NCBI RefSeq assembly: GCF_023343835.1
Contig: NC_064436.1
Span: 49,327,883 to 49,391,882, forward strand
DNA length: 64,000 bases
Source: Lagopus muta
Lineage: Eukaryota > Chordata > Aves > Galliformes > Phasianidae
Direction of reading: 5' to 3'
The notes beneath the pieces were generated by a model. It saw only the letters and a program-made list of their open reading frames with translations. It had not been told where the DNA came from and made no database searches. Positions 59,631 to 64,000 of the stretch are shown here, piece after piece. A program made the translations under genes and the position numbers. Position 1 is the first letter of the stretch; every line of letters starts with the position of its first letter.

Positions 59631-59989
59631 CATTACATGTACTCTTTAAAGTAGCTGAAAACTCCTAAACCACTGCGTTCCACTGATGACATTAGGTATA
59701 CTCAAAGCCTAAGTTCCAGCGTACATAAGAGCCTAGAGATGTTTCCTAACAATATCTTCCAAACAATTCAAAATAAAAAAAAAGAGCATGCATATGTAAA
59801 CCAGATAAAGAAATCTAAACAAATTTTCTGTCATCCTCCAAATATGACAGGTTGTTGTCCCAATTATTTTATGAGTCCTCTCAAGAGACTGAGAACCTCC
59901 CTACCATTTTGCATCTGAACATATTCCACTGCTCCAAAGTTTTAAGAAGACACATCAGAAACAAACAAAGAAGGAGGGAGACCAACTTT

Positions 59990-60278
59990 TTAAAGGGTCT
60001 AATTGTTATAGGACAAGGGGGAATGACTTCAAACTAAAAGAAGGGAAATTGGGGTTATATATAACAAAAAAAATTCTTTACTCAGAGGATGGTGAGGCAC
60101 TGGCACAGGCTACCCACAGAAGCTGTGAATGCCCCATCCTCAGGCTTTCAAGGCCAGGCTGGATGAAGCCTTGGGCAGTCTGATCCAGTGGGTGGCAGCC
60201 CTGCTTATGGCAGGGGGTGGAACTGGATGGCTGTGAGATCTCTTCCAATCCAAGCCATTCCGTGATTCTGTGATTCAA
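59990..60278 (+). mobile_element. CR1 LINE 3' fragment
   Basis: Plus-strand sense, about 360 bases after the previous fragment: AGGACAAGGGGGAATGACTT, then TTCTTTACTCAGAGGATGGT, GGCCAGGCTGGATGAAGCC, TCTTCCAATCCAAGCCATTC and a CGTGATTCTGTGATTC tail. The typical 3' repeat is retained, marking the true 3' end of the element. It is a separate insertion of the same kind as 59412-59630, not a continuation, because each has its own 3' tail. Confidence 0.9.
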
Positions 60279-63200
60279 AACCTGCACAGACTTATCCAAC
60301 ACAGGCCATTAAGAAGGAAACAGTTTTCAGAAGAAAGGACCCCTGATCATTATGATGGGCTCAAGAGCCTTTCTCCACACAGCACGCTGAGGAGGGATTG
60401 TTCACCCACAGCAGCAGGGCTGTCAAATGGCCCATCCCACTGGGTAGCCTGGAGCCAGGACACTGCTCTTGAGAGAGGCCTCTGCTCAGTGAGCACAGAC
60501 TGGCCTCCTGCTAGGTGTGTGCGACCAAAGCAACGAGGCAGTGTAAGGACAGATGGGACATACACAGCTGCCAGAAAGATTTCCTCCTGCATCATGTCTG
60601 CTCATTAAGAACTAGTTAATACTCCTTTTCAATTATCCCAATACCAGGGCTTTTTTTCATACAAAAACAGAGTTGTAGCAGTTGAACACCTTCTCCACAA
60701 GCTTTTCTATAACTCAGATAAGGAAACTGCATATAATCCTAGGATATTTTCATTACCTTGTTTCCCCCACACACATACACACACTTTGCTACACCCCAAC
60801 TACCTTTGTCTAGTTGTGGGCAAAGCCTCAAGGCTTGAGAGATGGCAAAAAGGAGTCTTGAGATTAAAGAGGGTGCAAATATGCAGCCAGACAGGCTAGA
60901 AAAGTAGCAGGCAGCTGTTGTCTTGTTTAAGGTGGTTGTTTCTCAGACAGTAATGACTGTCTGCAAAATGTCCCTCCAAACACCCAGGCTTGGCTGCTTT
61001 AAGGTTAGCAATGTCCAGGACGAAGTGCAAAGCAAAAGGCTGGAACCAGTGACACTAGTGGCTATGCTGGGGCTTCCACAGTTAGTGCTACTGCTTAGGA
61101 CTGCATTCCTATTCCATGTTACAAAATAGTGACAGAGCATTTGGAAAGAGAAATGGAAACTCCTGCCAGATGGTACTGCAACTCCTTCACATCATGTTTC
61201 CAGAGACGTTCCCAAAGTCAGGTTGAAGGGCAGTTAATCAAGGTAACTGCAAAATTACTGTTCTTCTTCAGCTATAGAAATTCCTCACACACTCCAGCTA
61301 TACTTCCACAACTTTGCCTGAACTGCTTCATACAGACAGCACTGGACAGAACTTGCAGTTCAAGACTTGGCATCTCCCAGAATTGCTGGAAATGGCTTTG
61401 AATCTTTTAAATTTTAATGGAGTTGCAATTTATAACTAAGAAGTTAAGACAGTGCAATGCACAAAGTATTTTAGGTTAATTTAAAAGGAAAAAAAAAAGG
61501 GAAAAAAATGAAAATACAACAAATTAAAAGCTGAACAAGACTCTCTTTATCAGGTTAACCTGAATATTACTGTAGTCTCCTACATTGCTGTCTGCATTTC
61601 TCATAAGGATCTTTTTGATTTTTGCTGTGATTGAGGCCTGACAAAAGGATGGGCATTTATTTTAGCATTTAGAAAACCAACAAAAAGGCAGCAGCAAGGA
61701 TAAAGATTGGTTCAGTAAGGATGAGATGATATTGGAAGCCAGTATTACTGAAGATCATAGGTGGAACTTATTATTATGGACATATACATGCAAGTGGCAG
61801 ATGGAGCTAAAAAACAGATCATTCAAAGAATCCTTATTCAGTTTTCTGCACTGGCAGCAGTCAGGACTGGTAATAAATGTAAATGCTACTGCCCCAAACC
61901 TTGACTTGTTTTAGCAGTTGATGCAAAGGAAGATAGGTTTACTTTCTACTTTTAGTTGCTGCTGGAATTCTAAACTGACACGAAGGAAAGGACTGAGGTG
62001 CTAAGCATGGATCTCCAGATCTATGCAGGCAATTAACAGCTTCTGCAATGTCACCAGGTACATGGAAGCACTAAAACCAAGGCTTCTCAGCTCCTCAACT
62101 TCCCCTTGCATTTGCTACACAGAACAACTCAATGGCAGCACTTTGCAATCAACTTTCTACAGCAAACCAAAGGTCAGCTTAACTCCTCCGAGCCCGTGAT
62201 ACATCCAGCCCTGCATTCTGGCAAGCCCCAGGCGCCACAGCCAAGCAAGTCTACAACAGTTTCCAGTTCTGTGACTCAAAATGACACTTTGTTGCACGCT
62301 GGGACAAAGCTGAAGCATGAGAAGTTCTTGAATTTCAGAATGAGCTCAAATACAGAAGCACAAAAAAGATACATTCAGGTCTGCAGAAAGCACGTGAAAG
62401 AACAGGCTACACATGAGACGGTGACTGCTGGAACCTCAGTCAAAGCACAAAGCGTGCTGGAGTATCAGCCAGATTTTTCACCAATATCCAGTAACCAGTG
62501 GCTTCGAAACAGCAGTCTAAATAAGGAAGCTGAGTAGCCAGGCTGGGAAAAGACACACAACAGTTAATGAAATTAGCTGGTGGTCCGCCACACAACAGCA
62601 ACACAAGCACCGCTCCAAAAAACAATTCCCAAACGTGAACATACTACAGTGCCACATAACAGGCTTCACATTGATTATACTACGTAATTACAAGTTAAAA
62701 AAGGAAGCAAGAAACGAAACCACATTAGGAAAGCGAGATAGGAACAAGAACAGATTATTCATGTAGTTATCCCAAATATTTTCCAAGAAAAAAGAAATTC
62801 ACCCCATCAGTTTCTAAGCTGGAAATTACATTGCATAGCTCTACCAGTACAAATACATCTACCTCTTACATTCTAATACGCTTCCATTTGTGAAGTCACC
62901 AGGCCAGCTGAACACAATGCATATGCAGCCATTACATAGCAATTAAAAAAGATAAAAGCCATTTTCAGCTTGCCATAAACCCACAGATAGATGACTTCAT
63001 TCTTGTCCAAATACATCAACAAAAAGCTTACAGCCACCAAGTGACCATTACTATTTACTTGAGAGTCTTAAGCCTAGCAATTTACCCTCAGGAAGTAATA
63101 CATACAAGTTCAACTTTTATGACTGCAAAAATCGTCATGTGGATTTAAATCGTTTTTAATAGTCATCTGAGCTAACATGGACAATATCTGAGATTGGTAT

Positions 63201-64000
63201 TATGGATTGGTTACCTAAATCAACCTGACACTAGATCTATATTCCCAGTGGAGCCATAAGAAGAAACAGCTGGAAAACCTAGCCTCTTCCACAAGCACAG
63301 CTGGATTCTGGAGAAAATATTATTGTATAGCTGCATTTAATCGTGAGAGCCAGTTAACTGAAGACTATTTAACTCCCTAGTGGCATTTTTATAGTAGCAG
63401 ACTCTGTAGAAGAGATGATAGCAGCAACTTCTTGAAGCACAAGAATTAATAATTCTGCAACTTCTATCAGCAGTAAATTAATGTACAGAAAATTCTGTGT
63501 AAAAATAACAGCACTGATTATTTCAGCCATTTAGCTATAGATTGGCACAGTTAAAGAAAACAGGCCCTAAAAGACTTCAGAAAAACCACCTGCCTAAGTC
63601 CCTATTCTATACACACTAATGCAATATACACTAATTCAAGACAACAAAACCGTATTTTGTAAAATAAAGCAGGTCATGGATAAGGATCCACCTACACCAT
63701 AAGTTAAGTCACCTGTAGATGTGCTGTGGATGTTCCCAAAATTCACACTCAAGTTAACATTTCTGTCATGCACTACCACACTTCACATCCATAACACCAT
63801 GAACCTCACTGCCCTCCCACACCAGTGCTTTCCCAGCTGAAATGCTCATGTTAGTGTAACAGTGGGAGCCTTTAAATAATTTTAAGCCTTTAAAAATTTA
63901 AGCCTTTAAATAATAATGGGAGAAAGCCTTAGAGAAGAAATGAAAGGATTTTTAAGATGTGCTCAATCTTGCTGTATTTCCTTTACAGGCTCTCCATGTG
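60279..64000. other. N4BP2 upstream/first-intron DNA, nothing recognised
   Basis: Mixed AT-rich sequence to the window edge. A 143-codon plus-strand ORF (62106-62537) begins with a non-ATG codon and has no domain I recognise. A CA-rich patch lies near 60770-60784. No CpG island or obvious promoter is present. Confidence 0.45.

Noticed and set aside
62106..62537. Plus-strand ORF of 143 codons near the right edge
   Set aside because: It begins at a non-ATG codon, has no domain or splice context, and shows ordinary non-coding-like composition.
1..64000. CRISPR arrays, bacterial operons, phage or plasmid features, tRNA or rRNA genes, intact retroviral elements
   Set aside because: None was seen. 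The window is ordinary vertebrate chromosomal DNA, and the only direct arrays are microsatellites.

Overview
This window is vertebrate nuclear DNA, almost certainly from a bird and most likely a galliform such as chicken. Coding information is split into exons with GT-AG borders. The dispersed repeats are CR1 LINE fragments ending in the typical short ATTCTATG-like tail, plus three copies of a mariner-type element of the kind described in chicken. Base composition is AT-rich and I see no CpG island. There is no bacterial, phage or CRISPR content.

Two genes are recognisable, both on the minus strand and in the same relative order and orientation as in mammals (N4BP2 upstream of RHOH). At the left edge (1-163) is the N-terminal third of RHOH, a haematopoietic atypical Rho GTPase whose coding exon runs off the window. 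Its 5'UTR has a clear splice acceptor at about 386. Two candidate noncoding upstream exons end in good donors at 14136 and 15549, and the second has a compact promoter-like block rich in E-boxes (15622-15730). The centre (28405-53067) carries the complete coding region of N4BP2 (NEDD4-binding protein 2 / BCL3-binding protein) in 16 coding exons. I placed every border by hand. The exon lengths sum to 5,328 nt with all phases consistent, giving a 1,775-residue protein (human: about 1,770). Its order is CUE, P-loop polynucleotide kinase, a long disordered exon with a second CUE-like module, a third CUE-like module, DUF1771 and Smr nuclease.

Layout: 1-385 RHOH exon; 386-15.6 kb RHOH intronic/upstream DNA with a CR1 scrap, one mariner copy and candidate noncoding exons; 15.7-23.8 kb intergenic with one CR1; 23.8-28.4 kb probable N4BP2 3'UTR and flank, containing an unexplained pair of minus-strand ORFs (25.57-26.18 kb) with a perfect splice donor; 28.4-53.07 kb N4BP2 exons, with a 1.9-kb CR1 and a mariner copy in introns; 53.07-64 kb probably the first N4BP2 intron and 5' flank, with CR1 and mariner fragments and simple repeats. 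The N4BP2 promoter is not seen and may lie beyond 64 kb.

The most interesting observations are: a (ATT)19 microsatellite fused directly to a weak N4BP2 splice donor, whose retention would add a polyleucine tail and remove the nuclease; a perfect (ATT)14(AAT)13 palindrome in another intron; three CUE-like modules and a duplicated GxWPV/basic motif inside N4BP2; a mirror-symmetric CAGGTG E-box pair beside a candidate RHOH start site; and the unexplained ORF pair downstream of N4BP2. All are sequence-reading inferences made without database searches.
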